Below are positions 12,401 to 20,280 of a DNA stretch of 64,000 bases, piece after piece. The translations under genes and the position numbers were made by a program. The notes under the pieces were generated by a model that saw only the letters and a program-made list of their open reading frames with translations, had not been told where the DNA came from and ran no database searches. The stretch is from Trichoplusia ni. Taxonomy: Eukaryota; Arthropoda; Insecta; Lepidoptera; Noctuidae. The DNA lies in contig NC_039481.1 in NCBI RefSeq assembly GCF_003590095.1, positions 7,440,001 to 7,504,000 of the forward strand. The letters run 5' to 3'. Each line of letters starts with the position of its first letter. The first letter of the stretch is position 1.

Positions 12401-12805
12401 TAAGTATATTGTCTGTCTATTTTGTAATGACGTCATTTTATGCTCCTATATTATGCGTGCTCACGACGCGTTTATTCGTAGCAAATTTTAAAATATTGTG
12501 TTGTTATCTGTAGTCATCGATAGTGGTACAAACCAGAGCCAAAATTATTTTAAGTCGGTGTAGCAATAAAATCATACGATCTGATAACCCTATGGTTTCA
12601 GGATGTTTCCTTAGCATGACATATCATTTTCTACAGTTTAATATTAAAAAAAATATTCAGAAACATTCCCTTATTTCAACAGATAATGAACAACGAAGAA
12701 AACGCCAATAAGAAAGTAGTGTCCTCAACGGGCGGCTACCTGATCGTGGGCACGGGCGGCGGCGCGGCGTCCCGGCGCGCGCAGTCCGTGCAGTACTACA
12801 CGTGA
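1..12805 (+). CDS. ZMYND8: ZMYND8-like chromatin reader (PHD-bromo-PWWP-MYND), 5' end outside window
   Basis: Twenty coding exons can be joined: 1-446, 987-1219, 1751-1835, 3166-3346, 3760-3930, 4322-4497, 4820-4930, 5156-5271, 5625-5726, 5936-7626, 7899-8107, 9094-9306, 9427-9558, 9739-9883, 10293-10416, 10721-10841, 10960-11028, 11409-11511, 11768-11862, 12683-12805. All phases agree, and the parts after the first exon sum to 4,200 nt including TGA. Numbered from the first codon in the window (about 1,547 aa seen): PHD about 159-220, bromodomain about 226-345, PWWP about 364-430, low-complexity linker about 430-1290, coiled coil about 1289-1378, MYND about 1378-1415. This domain order is shared by ZMYND8 and ZMYND11. 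The MYND stretch CCWNTSYCDFPCQRAHW is very close to ZMYND8, which favours that name. Family members are nuclear readers of acetylated and methylated histone tails that recruit corepressors and act in transcription and DNA-damage responses. The first exon is open to the left edge, so the start codon is not seen. Confidence 0.88.
987..1219 (+). CDS. ZMYND8: ZMYND8-like exon, PHD zinc finger
   Basis: The acceptor is CATCAG at 986 and the donor GTATAT at 1220 (phase 2). The zinc ligands are visible in order: CWRC, QCTVC, FHYKC, WVCPEC, a C4HC3 PHD pattern. The gap between the first and second cysteine pairs is about 17 residues, longer than the usual 8-12. Confidence 0.88.
1751..1835 (+). CDS. 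ZMYND8: ZMYND8-like exon, start of bromodomain
   Basis: The acceptor is TTTCAG at 1750 and the donor GTAATT at 1836, phase 2 in and phase 0 out. It codes for MKKISLGMLCDLLKHALERM, which fits bromodomain helix Z. It is too short to show as a separate open frame. Confidence 0.82.
3166..3346 (+). CDS. ZMYND8: ZMYND8-like exon, bromodomain core
   Basis: Starts after TTTTTCAG. It carries the ZA-loop motif HPMDLSLM and then EAFLADVQWILHNSIIFN, whose last Asn matches the acetyl-lysine-contacting residue of bromodomains. The donor that keeps phase 1 into the next exon is GTCAGC at 3347, which is weak. Without splicing, the frame stops 14 codons later. Confidence 0.85.
3760..3930 (+). CDS. ZMYND8: ZMYND8-like exon, bromodomain end and PWWP entry
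   Basis: Very GC-rich against its AT-rich introns. The acceptor is GTGTCAG at 3759 and the donor GTAACT at 3931. It codes for SKLTAGARALVRSCRAEM, then a cysteine pair in EACPECYAAAH, and ends LLWAKLKG, the first strand of PWWP. The cysteine-rich link between the two domains is also found in human ZMYND8. Confidence 0.86.
4322..4497 (+). CDS. ZMYND8: ZMYND8-like exon, PWWP domain
   Basis: The acceptor is CCTCAG at 4321 and the donor GTATAA at 4498. It codes for GFPYWPAKGMSVNSTG and VDVRFFGAHDRAWVPAKDC. The FPYWPA element is this family's form of the PWWP motif that binds nucleosomal DNA and methylated lysine. Confidence 0.88.
4820..4930 (+). CDS. ZMYND8: ZMYND8-like exon after PWWP
   Basis: The acceptor is ATTTCAG and the donor GTAAGT at 4931; 37 full codons. 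It codes for a helix and then KKFGKFVYPPFKTPFDP, matching the segment after PWWP in ZMYND8. Confidence 0.82.
5156..5271 (+). CDS. ZMYND8: ZMYND8-like exon, Ser/Lys-rich linker
   Basis: The acceptor is ATCTCAG at 5155 and the donor GTAAGT at 5272, phase 2 out. The product is basic and serine-rich (KEKSRSNSKSSKCSFNDG) with no recognised domain. Confidence 0.75.
5625..5726 (+). CDS. ZMYND8: ZMYND8-like exon, acidic linker
   Basis: The acceptor is TTGCAG at 5624 and the donor GTAAGT at 5727. It codes for DISENEDTLITAARKMADG and an acidic tail EEDSNND. Phases match on both sides. Confidence 0.75.
5936..7626 (+). CDS. ZMYND8: ZMYND8-like large linker exon with KxEK repeats
   Basis: The largest exon (563 codons), with acceptor TTTTCAG at 5935 and donor GTAAGT at 7627. 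It starts with a basic stretch SARKRRRSELEEA. Around 6400-6600 it has degenerate KxEK units (EKTEKPHKTDKAEKS, SEKVEKQTS, KVEKVEK), followed by an Arg/Ser-rich stretch. A more conserved-looking part around 7240-7400 includes IKSEPIELDD, a possible SUMO-acceptor motif (IKSE), and VRINFNKVVLTSI. Long open frames on the other strand here are shadows of the biased composition. Confidence 0.88.
7899..8107 (+). CDS. ZMYND8: ZMYND8-like exon, Thr/Val/Pro-rich linker
   Basis: The acceptor is GTCCCCAG at 7898. It codes for a Thr/Ser/Val-rich segment and then VNGQWMFSFQPVMSVGAIE. Two donors keep phase 0 into the next exon: GTTGGT at 8108 (chosen) and GTGACT six bases on, which would add Val-Gly. Both are weak. 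Confidence 0.75.
8601..8708 (+). mobile_element. Helitron-like N-terminal fragment
   Basis: A 35-codon frame starts at ATG 8601 and codes for MPKRKRSDIGRRSKANARRA, then degenerates and stops at TAA 8706-8708. The start MPKRKRSDIGRR resembles the N-terminus of Helitron replication proteins often found in moths. Neither the Rep nor the helicase domain follows, so this is a broken remnant or part of a non-autonomous element. The call rests on recall of that motif; no terminal hairpin was identified. Confidence 0.45.
9005..9066. repeat. Perfect 29-bp inverted repeat with 4-nt loop
   Basis: Left arm 9005-9033 and right arm 9038-9066 are exact reverse complements around loop CAGA. The right arm ends 27 bp before the first base of the exon at 9094. 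In RNA this makes a 29-bp hairpin that covers the usual branch-point zone. Confidence 0.92.
9094..9306 (+). CDS. ZMYND8: ZMYND8-like exon, Pro/Ala-rich
   Basis: The acceptor is TTGTACAG at 9093 and the donor GTACAT at 9307; 71 codons in phase 0. It codes for APSPPILNGISERGASLLAL and then a long run of Pro-Ala repeats. It is strongly GC-rich. The perfect hairpin at 9005-9066 lies just before it. Confidence 0.78.
9427..9558 (+). CDS. ZMYND8: ZMYND8-like exon
   Basis: The acceptor is TGTCCAG at 9426 and the donor GTACGT at 9559; 44 codons. It codes for PPRLQQRPGAVLLNPLDVST, a Pro/Ser stretch, then AKLNQNAVK, which leads into the coiled coil. Confidence 0.8.
9739..9883 (+). CDS. ZMYND8: ZMYND8-like exon, coiled coil part 1
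   Basis: The acceptor is AATTCCAG and the donor GTATGA at 9884, phase 1 out. It codes for LTDFFRTLLEDSLEKLDEPA and then LKLQLEQARWQHQQELEEVK, heptads typical of the coiled coil before the MYND finger in ZMYND8. Confidence 0.85.
9884..10292. other. ZMYND8 intron within the coiled-coil region
   Basis: AT-rich intron, with nothing recognisable in it. Confidence 0.6.
10293..10416 (+). CDS. ZMYND8: ZMYND8-like exon, coiled coil part 2
   Basis: The acceptor is TATTACAG and the donor GTGAAT at 10417, phase 2 out. It is helical and charged: ELTLAEMRASFEKERLRLV, then EARRTTQAELEAAVRAAKTK. It ends at the Trp codon that starts the MYND finger. Confidence 0.84.
10721..10841 (+). CDS. ZMYND8: ZMYND8-like exon, MYND zinc finger
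   Basis: The acceptor is TTGTGTAG at 10720 and the donor GTAATT at 10842. It carries C-x2-C (CANC), the CC pair, CDFPC and HWKQH...C ligands of a MYND finger. MYND fingers in this group bind proline-rich PxLxP partners, including corepressors. Confidence 0.92.
10960..11028 (+). CDS. ZMYND8: ZMYND8-like exon after MYND
   Basis: A 23-codon exon between acceptor AACTACAG and donor GTGAGT at 11029. Its product is Asn/Pro/Gln-rich (PPSSPENRLQPQPDNLP). No domain. Confidence 0.72.
11409..11511 (+). CDS. ZMYND8: ZMYND8-like C-terminal exon
   Basis: The acceptor is TGTTACAG and the donor GTGAGT at 11512, phase 0 in and phase 1 out. It codes for KNSCAPTLTVGGKLAPLRV and then TQDRLSNNPKASII. No known domain. 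Confidence 0.72.
11768..11862 (+). CDS. ZMYND8: ZMYND8-like C-terminal exon, proline run
   Basis: The acceptor is ATTCCAG at 11767 and the donor GTATGT at 11863. It codes for MVEDTSGNQTMKCLGTYKPP followed by PPAPIIINKQ. Phase 1 in, phase 0 out. Confidence 0.74.
11863..12682. other. Last ZMYND8 intron
   Basis: AT-rich intron of 820 bp. Two open frames in it (11985-12278 and 12523-12711) show no recognisable product and are taken as chance. Confidence 0.55.
12683..12805 (+). CDS. ZMYND8: ZMYND8-like last coding exon
   Basis: The acceptor is TTTCAACAG at 12682. Forty codons end at TGA 12803-12805. It codes for MNNEENANKKVVSSTGGYLI, then GTGGGAASRRAQSVQYYT. The GC-rich run at the 3' end continues into the UTR. 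Confidence 0.78.
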   Translation: MMNNEENANKKVVSSTGGYLIVGTGGGAASRRAQSVQYYT

Positions 12806-12947
12806 GACCCCACGCCCCTGCTGCGCGGCCTGCTGCGGCGGGGGGCGGCCTCGGGACTCGCCGGCGGCAGCTAGGCATGCCGGGGAACTGGGCCAGGACA
12901 CACCAAACCACACTCATTGATACAGTTTTGTTGATCCACAATACACA

Positions 12948-12988
12948 CTCGACAATATGATCGCGTGCAAAGTGATTATATTGTCGAG
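12948..12988 (+). promoter_or_regulatory. Stem-loop in ZMYND8 3' UTR
   Basis: Arms 12948-12962 and 12974-12988 pair over 15 positions, 14 Watson-Crick and one G-U, around an 11-nt loop, starting 143 nt after the stop codon. The wobble pair is compatible with selection on RNA pairing but does not prove it. Confidence 0.6.
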
Positions 12989-13583
12989 ATCTCATACTTT
13001 GTTCAATAGTGGACTTGAATACGCTCGAGAGAAGACACTCTTTCTTAATGGTTAGTAAATTTCTAGTGGAATAGCTTAGTTAGTCCATTCTCTGTGTCTA
13101 TGATATCCAGCTCGAATCAGTAATTTTTGTACAAAGACAATTTTACAAACATTTTACATTAGTGCAGTCGTGGCTTATGACAAAGCAATAAGAAGAGTAA
13201 TTGAGAGTTGTTTTTTGTGACATTTATAGTGCAAGTAAGACAAGAGTGAGAAACAAGTTGTTTTTTTATTCTGCTCTGTTTGTGTCAACGTTAATGATAA
13301 AGTATCGTAAATTTACACAGCTGAAATTAATAACAGTAACAAAGAATACAGTAAGTAATTGCTTTAAATATATTTTTGCATGATAGAAAACATTGTCTGT
13401 CTATCATAGTCAATAAATAGTTTAAAACATTACTAATCCAGCTCTGTGTCCACTATGATCTTTTAAAATGGGACTATTTTATAAATTTGTGACAGCATGT
13501 TGCTTTTCTATCGGCAAACGTCCCGTTTTAAAAGCTCATTGTACAACTATGAATAGTGAAACTAAGTTGTATCAACTAATATA

Positions 13584-13616
13584 TAATACTATTGGTGCAT
13601 TACACCAATAGTATTA
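13584..13616 (+). repeat. Perfect 14-bp hairpin in ZMYND8 3' UTR
   Basis: The arms are TAATACTATTGGTG (13584-13597) and its exact complement (13603-13616), with loop CATTA. Confidence 0.75.
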
Positions 13617-14527
13617 ACTATACTACATATAAAAAACATATTGAGCCATTTCATGTGATTTATAGATGTCGATAAGGCTACTGTTAAGTAGATGTGCGTA
13701 TCATATTACAGTAAGTATTTACTGGTTTTGTATTACATGTTATATATTTGGCAACAGAATGTACAAACTTTAGAAAATTGATTCAATGTTACTATAGCGC
13801 GTGCGCATACAATTATAAGGTAATTAATTCATAGGGAATATAAAACTCCAGATTGGTTTTCCTCTAGTTCTAAAATCAAAATTCGTCACAGGTTTTAAAG
13901 ATCTGCATGAAAATAGTCGCCTCCGGAAAAGGTTATCGGTCATCGCATACGTATTGGTTAATAAGTAGCAATAATGAATGGAAAGTAATAAAAGTATAAT
14001 TCCATTTTTTACATGAAGAAAGCAGAATATGTCCCGACTCGAAGTAAGATGAAATACCTACATCTTAATCCCTACAATCTGCTAAACCTAAATAGACGTT
14101 AAGCTAACTCACAATTATTTAAATAAAACATCCTTTTGATGTTTAATTAAAAATATGATGTGATAACGTATGCGCAGGCTTCTCTTTCATTAGTAATTGG
14201 CTAGAATTCTATCGATAAATTTAGCATACAACTGTTACTATAACTGTTAATATATGAAACAATGGTGTCCGTTGCTTCTTATTGTTTCGTGAGCTAGTCT
14301 CTGTTGATAAACAAAAACTGGAAACGTTTTTGAAAGTCATTCTAATACAAAGTACTATGACGCTAAAGTCCTTTATTTATCGATTGATAAAAAAATGGAA
14401 TATTTTCATTAAACAGTTATAATTTATTTAAAATATGTTTCCATATATGTAACAAGTCTATCCGACTTTTAGGTAGATTATTTTCAAGTATTTAAGCTAT
14501 GTTTCGCTCATGTATTTGCTTTAGTTT

Positions 14528-15489
14528 TGTACATAGTGTATATTAATAAATATTATGTTCTAATGAAACATTGTGATGTTAGTGTGGCAAATCAAGAAGT
14601 TGTTCAATGATGCTGCGATTGTCAAAGAGTGCTTAGTTTGTTATGGAAGCTGTATCTGATGTCTCCTTCTATAATAATTCAAACTGTAAGGGAAATAGGT
14701 CTTAATTAAAGTTCTTCCTATGGTCTAAGCCTAATTTATAAAAATACTCCGAAAATAGCTAGCTCTAATAGTTGAATATCCTATCATTCATTTTCGTTAA
14801 AATATAAAATGATTGATTATTTATTTGATAACGGTTATTCCACAAATTTTAAACGGGACCGGACTTCTTACTCATGAGCAGACGTGGCGTCGGCGGGGTA
14901 TTTAACTATTAAGTGACCCGAGCGGCGTTGCTAGTCTCAGAAACTTTTTAACCATCACATTGTCATCCTGCATACTGTTTACAATAATTTTAAGACTGTT
15001 AATGTTAAGTTCACTTGTAATGTGCATTTTAGTTAGTATACGGTACTGATATTACTTTACCAATTGAACGCCGTCATTTTAATCGTGTTTGTATATAGTA
15101 TGTTTAATTTCGTCAATTATCTAAGCATGACTCGTGCTAAAGGTTTTAATAATATTTTTTGACCATAATGCCTTATTTTATTGTGGTATCTTTTAACTAG
15201 AAATGTTTATAACGTCATTAAGATACTATTGTTTATGCAGTCCTTGTCTAGCAAATTTAAGTGTATATTAAAGAAAAAAGATTCAATACATTATCTCTGT
15301 TCACCATAAGGGTAACCATATTTGTATTAATATACGAGTTATCCCTTTTGTATCGTTTTGAATTCGATTAGGCTATTTGCATAATAAATTACGCATAGTT
15401 TTCAATTTTATATGAGACATAATGTGAAAAGAAATTTGTGCAGATTTAGACCTATTATTAACGTCAAGTGATTTATTTGTTTGTATATA
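14528..15489 (+). promoter_or_regulatory. Three Pumilio-type sites in the 3' UTR
   Basis: TGTACATA at 14528-14535 and TGTATATA at 15090-15097 and 15482-15489 match the PUF-protein consensus UGUANAUA. Pumilio proteins bound to such sites usually lower translation or stability of the mRNA. Some matches are expected by chance in AT-rich DNA. Confidence 0.45.
14545..14550 (+). terminator. Proximal poly(A) signal of ZMYND8-like gene
   Basis: AATAAA follows a TATTAAT stretch, with T- and GT-rich sequence downstream. A candidate early cleavage site. Confidence 0.4.
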
Positions 15490-15537
15490 GTAAGGTTACA
15501 TTAATGTTAAGAGCTTTGTAGTACATACGGTACCTAC

Positions 15538-15565
15538 GAATAAATTGTTTCATTCAATAAATAAA
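15538..15565 (+). terminator. Distal poly(A) signals of ZMYND8-like gene
   Basis: Three overlapping or adjacent AATAAA hexamers lie here, followed within 30 nt by a T-rich stretch. The likeliest end of the transcript. Confidence 0.5.
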
Positions 15566-15580
15566 TTATGAAACTGAATC

Positions 15581-16562
15581 TATTGTATTTATTCATTCTC
15601 CCAGTCATAATAAACTTTTATTCTAAATTAATCAGCTGTAAAGCGCTAGAGGACAATACTACATAGACAGTGTCCTGCCCGTATTACCTCTGACCCATTA
15701 ATGATTATTCTTTTATTTTGGTAGGTAAAAAGGTAAACGATTAAAAAATGAAAAGGCTGGTTTCTTTCAGTTGTATATTTGATTTGATAGTCAACATTTT
15801 TGCATTGTATTTGTTTGTAGTTGCATTTTACTTTGGACTGAGTTTTTTCGCAAGTCTCAACAAGATTGTTTACCTTTTTAAATACCTAAACAAATGGAGT
15901 AAAGGGGCATGTTTGGGTAAAACAGTGTATAAGCTCATACCAATCTACCTATTCTGGTAATTAAACAAATCTAAAATTATGATGAAATTTTGCAGGTGTG
16001 TCATCTTTATCAGATACCAGTGTAATGCATAAAACGTTTCATTTGTTTACATTTAACAAGAAGGTGTCGTATTTCGTCGTTTCCGGTGAAGGATACGTGA
16101 TACCTAGCATTACATAACAAACTTTATGTCTCCGACATAGAAGACACTGTATGTCATACTTTCTATGTTTATGAATAATATTGAAAATATTACACTTTTT
16201 ATATGCCTCGTATTTTATGTATGTATGACCGCGTACCAATAACTAAACCTGTTGTTAGGTACACGTTTTGGTAAAGTTTTTGAGAAGTGTTATGGATAAG
16301 CCCATAAGATAATGTGAAAAAAAAACTTGAGTGATATGAAACAGAAGTTTATTTGCTTTAATTTAAGTAAGTTGATAACATAATATCAATAGCTTTTCTT
16401 GGCTATTTGTAAACTAAATAATAGTGCAACTAAAACAAATCTTAATTTAAATGTAACCAAAGTTGTACTTATCTATTTCCTAATTAATAAGAAATTAAAA
16501 ATACAAATACAAAAGTGAGAAGCATAAAAAAAGGGTTAAGGGAAACCCTTACTAGACTAACA
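15581..16562. other. Convergent intergenic region
   Basis: Lies between the 3' end of the ZMYND8-like gene and the 3' end of the short RNase H gene. AT-rich, with two chance open frames (15748-15960 and 16039-16239) and no recognised gene. Confidence 0.5.
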
Positions 16563-16568
16563 TTTATT
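16563..16568 (-). terminator. Poly(A) signal of short RNase H gene
   Basis: AATAAA on the minus strand, 50 nt after the stop codon of the short RNase H gene. Confidence 0.6.
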
Positions 16569-16618
16569 TTTGGAATGACAAAAAAATGAAGAATCTTTAG
16601 AAGTAGAGACTGATTGCT

Positions 16619-16821
16619 TTAATTATAACGATTGTATTTGGAGGCTCCTTCTTTAGCGAATCGGTCGGCCATCTCGTTGCCGTACTCCCCTTGATGAGCT
16701 CGCACATGTCTCCACTGGACCTGCACGTTGCCCTGGTTTTGAGCTCTGTCTAATGCCCTAAAGTCAGACTGGTTCTTAACCGGTGCACCAGACGCTGTCG
16801 TCCAGCCATTTTGTTTCCAAC
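16619..16821 (-). CDS. Short RNase H exon 2
   Basis: Starts after CGACAG with GWKQNGWTTASG and carries the HQGEYGNEMAD segment with the last catalytic residues. The stop is at 16619-16621. Confidence 0.85.
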
Positions 16822-17337
16822 CTGTCGAAATTAAATACATAATGAAAAAAACGGAAAAAAGTTACATAACATCTATGCAGCTGGAAAAAAAACCACCTCT
16901 ATCTTTAGGTGGTTATAAGACAAGTGTAGGTACCCACATTTAACAGATACCTTCATTGCGCTATAAAATGGATTGTGTTTAGGTATATAAAAAGAAAAAC
17001 TTTTACAGCTCTCTTGAAAACAATACCTAGAGTTAGTTGTACATCAGTATTTACCTGGCATCCATTTAGTGGCAGAATCGATGAGAAACCGCGAGTCGGT
17101 GTTGATGGTAATCTTTTCGACGCCATTCCTCTGTGCGTCGGTTATAGCACGTGTGGCGGCCTGAATCTCTCCACAGTTGTTGGTAGCCCGACCAGACACC
17201 GGCTCGCTGGCGTTCAGCGGGTGGTTATCCCCCCAATATACACCGTAGCCAGCCCGAGCATCCTCCCTGCCATTCGAAGCACAGGCGCCATCCGTGTATA
17301 CTTGAGCGAATCCATCTCGGTCGAAGTTTGCCATCAT
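16619..17337 (-). CDS. Short RNase H1 paralogue (catalytic domain only)
   Basis: Two exons, 17337-17055 and 16821-16619, join in phase 1 across GTAAAT...CGACAG to give 161 aa. The product is an RNase HI domain from end to end, which cleaves the RNA strand of RNA:DNA hybrids. Catalytic residues are visible: Asp in VYTDGACASNG, Glu in NNCGEIQAA, Asp in INTDSRFLI, His in VRAHQG and Asp in NEMADRFAKEGA. It lacks the hybrid-binding domain and basic leader of its neighbour, so it is close in size to E. coli RNase HI (155 aa). The start is ATG 17337 or the adjoining ATG 17334; an in-frame TAA lies upstream at 17376-17374. The intron sits at the same codon and phase as in the gene at 18.5-19.8 kb, so this is a DNA-level tandem duplicate and not a retrocopy. 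Location in the cell is unknown; no targeting signal is seen. Confidence 0.85.
17055..17337 (-). CDS. Short RNase H exon 1
   Basis: Carries strands 1-3 and the helix with the first three acidic catalytic residues. The donor is GTAAAT at 17054. Confidence 0.85.
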
Positions 17338-17996
17338 AAGATACAATAATATTACTCTTCTGTGCTTTTCAATTTAGTTTTAAAACTAATAAACTTTATT
17401 TGGGCTCCAAACACGCTCTTCTAAATAGACGTTCACTACGACGACGCTTTACGATATGAATGAATAAATTTGAAGGTTGAAGTTCGAATAAACAACGTCT
17501 TTCACCATGCCTCAATGTAATCCGACGCCACGCTGCTTGTGTTCCGATTTCTAAGAAATCTTCATACGCTTATGCCTCTTAAAAGTATATTCAACAGAAA
17601 ATAATAACAATCTTTATAGGTAGGTACTAATGTTCGGCGCTCCGTTGACAGACATGTACTTGGTACTTGAAGGATGTCGTTAACTGATTTGAATTTGAGA
17701 TTATCTACATTATATAATATAATATACTTCTATACCAATTACCAAACGTTCACGTTCTTTCGTTATTACGTCTAGAAACGGTGTGTTTTGATTAACATAG
17801 GCCAAAAAAGTTAACAGGAATTAAAAATATTAAATTTTAATTTAAAAGCGTTCTTTTTTAGCTTTGGCGGGAATCAATTCTCTAAATTTTGACGTAGGCA
17901 CAGGAACTTGCAGTGTGCCACTCAAATTTATTTGTACCTAAATAAATGGAGAATAGGTGTCGCACTATTATTAAAAAAAACAACAAAAAATTACCA
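17338..17996. other. Spacer between the two RNase H genes
   Basis: About 660 bp with no coding frame that I recognise. It must hold the promoter of the short gene and probably the transcript end of the long one. On the minus strand I found no upstream exon resembling a hybrid-binding domain. Confidence 0.5.
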
Positions 17997-18019
17997 TTTA
18001 TTTTAACTAAAGATTTATT
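17997..18019 (-). terminator. Poly(A) signals of long RNase H1 gene
   Basis: Two minus-strand AATAAA hexamers, at 18014-18019 and 17997-18002, lie about 440-460 nt after the stop of the long RNase H1 gene. Confidence 0.4.
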
Positions 18020-18458
18020 ATTTCAAAATGTATAATTTACAAGTGGTCATAACCAGTTTAGACCAACTTCAGTATCATTTACAACAGCACAGCCAGTTTT
18101 ATAACATATATACAACTCACACAATAACATTTCATGACTTGGTATTCCTTATTCAGACTTTTAAATCAGGAGGTAATGTGATAAGAAAAAAAACAATCTA
18201 CTTAAATGAATCAACATCTTCGACATCATTTGAATACATAACACTACATTTAACAAACTCATAACTTAGACAGTCTCAACAATCAAAACTGGTAGACACA
18301 AGTAAACAACCTCTAAATATTGAAAGGTAAATACAGCATTTAATAGTATAACAGCAGGCTCATGAATTAATACTGTCATCTTCATCAGCTGTCTAAATAT
18401 TCTAAAATAGATTTTTCATGGACTAATATCAGTTGTTACATTTCTGGTGAATGTTGTA

Positions 18459-18649
18459 TCATTTATTGTACATAGAGGCTCCATCCTTAGCCAACTGGTC
18501 TGCCATCTCGTTTCCGTGTATACCCTTGTGTGCCTCCACATAGTTCCATTTGATCTGTAGCTTATGTTGTACACTATCTAAGTCTTTGAAGTCTTTTTCG
18601 TTTTTGACAGGCTCTCCGGAAGCCAGTTTCCATCCTTTGCGTTTCCAAC
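18459..18649 (-). CDS. RNASEH1: RNASEH1 exon 2: catalytic C-half
   Basis: Acceptor TTTACAG, then GWKRKGWKLASGEPVKN and the HKGIHGNEMADQLAKDGA segment. TGA at 18461-18459. Confidence 0.9.
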
Positions 18650-19823
18650 CTGTAAATTTATGAAAATTCAAATTATTAAAAAAGTTTTTTTTTAATGGTT
18701 TGGGTATATATAATCTATTAAAAAAGTAAATAAACAAGACAGACTACAAAATTTAAATACTGGAAAGCAAATAAAGTATGAAGTTATTTAGTAGGTTGTA
18801 TAAATATTATAATATTATAACTAAAACATATTATATTTGTGTTTTAAATTGGGTATAATTTAAAATTTTCATTAAAAGTATATTAAGAACCTACTTCATA
18901 TTGAATTTTATAATTTTGATATATTATTGTAAAATCTAGTATAATTTACCTGGTATCCATTTGGTTACAGAATTAATTAAGAATTTCGAGTCTGTATTTA
19001 TGGCTAGTCTCTTAACACCATTCTGGAGTGCAATTTTAATAGCTTTAGTAGCTGCCTGGATCTCCCCACAGTTGTTGGTGGCCCTACCTGACACTGGCTC
19101 ACTAATATTTAAAGGGTGCCCGTCTCCCCAGTACACACCGAGGCCAGCCCGGGCACTACTCCGCCCATTAGAAGAGCAGGCACCATCTGTATACACCATA
19201 ACAAATCCATCATCATCCACATCAAATTCCCCTCCACTGGTTTTCCGCCTTTTACTCTGCGGTGGCTCTATTAAAATAGTTTTCTTAGCACCTTTTTTTA
19301 TAATTTTATCAACTCCTTTCTCAAATGTTTTCAGTCTCTGCTCTATATCATCCATTTGCTTTGATAATATAGTATTTAAGTCGTCGGAACCGTCGGAATA
19401 ATCGTCATCTGACTCATTGCTTTCCTTAACATAGCCAGGACTACTTACATTTAATTTATTTTTTATTTTGTCTGGAACACTTTTGCTTACACTGTTATTT
19501 GACGTAGAGGACCTTTTTAGGTTATTCGAAGCGCTGGCAAAGGATTTTGTATGATTATTTGTTTGTTTTGGTTTCGTTTTGGCAGTTTGACCACCTTCAG
19601 AGGTGATGAAATCCTGTGCACTAACAACCGAATCGAATTTCTTATACCTCGCTCCTGGAAAACCTTTTACTTGTGTTTCACAATCAGGCCAAGTCATAAA
19701 TATGCCTGTGGTGCGGCCTTTAGCCACTGCGTAAAAAGGCATTATTAGTATTCTAAGTCTATTGTAAATATTTAATTTACTTTTCGTTAGAAAGTTTCGC
19801 AAAACTACCCCATAGAGTGACAT
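18459..19823 (-). CDS. RNASEH1: Ribonuclease H1 (mitochondrial/nuclear type)
   Basis: Two exons, 19823-18950 and 18649-18459, join in phase 1 to give 354 aa. Residues 1-27 are basic with no acidic residue (VVLRNFLTKSKLNIYNRLR), a plausible mitochondrial leader. Met28 starts MPFYAVAKGRTTGIFMTW, the hybrid-binding domain, which runs to about residue 73. Residues about 75-205 are a low-complexity linker, partly acidic and then basic (KIIKKGAKK). The RNase H domain follows, with Asp in VYTDGACSSNG, Glu in NNCGEIQAA, Asp in INTDSKFLI, and His and Asp in VEAHKGIHGNEMAD. In mammals RNASEH1 uses two in-frame AUGs to make mitochondrial and nuclear forms; Met1 and Met28 fit the same scheme. It removes RNA from RNA:DNA hybrids and is needed for mitochondrial DNA replication. 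At 354 aa it is longer than human RNASEH1 (286 aa) because of the linker. Confidence 0.9.
18950..19823 (-). CDS. RNASEH1: RNASEH1 exon 1: leader, hybrid-binding domain, linker, catalytic N-half
   Basis: Starts at ATG 19823-19821 and ends at donor GTAAAT (18949) after WIPG, the same codon as in the neighbouring short gene. Confidence 0.9.
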
Positions 19824-20280
19824 TTATTTAAATTTGAGTTGACGTTTGTAGTGTCGTGACGGTAAAACATTTTGGCTGTCATTATATTAGTGATGCTGTT
19901 CAATAATACTTTTTATTTAGTTTACATAATATTTAAAAAAAGCTGTCGAATAAATTAAAATGTACTGAAGTACTTGAAAATTTAATTATTGTCATGTGCT
20001 ATTATCACGAACAGCGCAGAAATGTTTAGAAAACTATTTTTTTCTGAAACGCAATCACACTTCGACCCACCTATAATAATATCTTAAACGGGTTTGGTCC
20101 TATGTACTTCTTTACTGGAGACTTCCTTTGTTATTTTGAAAATTCAATTATTGCAATGGAATTAAAAAAGTTGGGAACACCGAGTCGTGTTTATTTATTA
20201 ACTTTATTCAGAGTTACTGGTCGACCATCGTGAGTAGGGTAGGTAGGTACCTATATGTATCGACTCTATTATATTTATAA
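19824..20280. other. Upstream region of RNASEH1
   Basis: AT-rich, no gene seen. It should hold the RNASEH1 promoter; no clear TATA box stands out. Confidence 0.4.

Larger units (their letters stand above)
12806..15580 (+). other. ZMYND8-like 3' UTR
   Basis: After TGA at 12803 come about 80 bp of GC-rich sequence and then AT-rich sequence with no supportable coding frame. AATAAA signals lie at 14545 and at 15538-15565, so the transcript probably ends near 14.57 or 15.58 kb. The UTR holds a stem-loop at 12948-12988, another at 13584-13616, and three TGTANATA Pumilio-type sites. The exact end is inferred. Confidence 0.6.

Noticed and set aside
16619..19823. RNase H domains as remains of a retrotransposon
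   Set aside because: Both are stand-alone, intron-containing genes of the RNase H1 type, one with a hybrid-binding domain; no reverse transcriptase is near.
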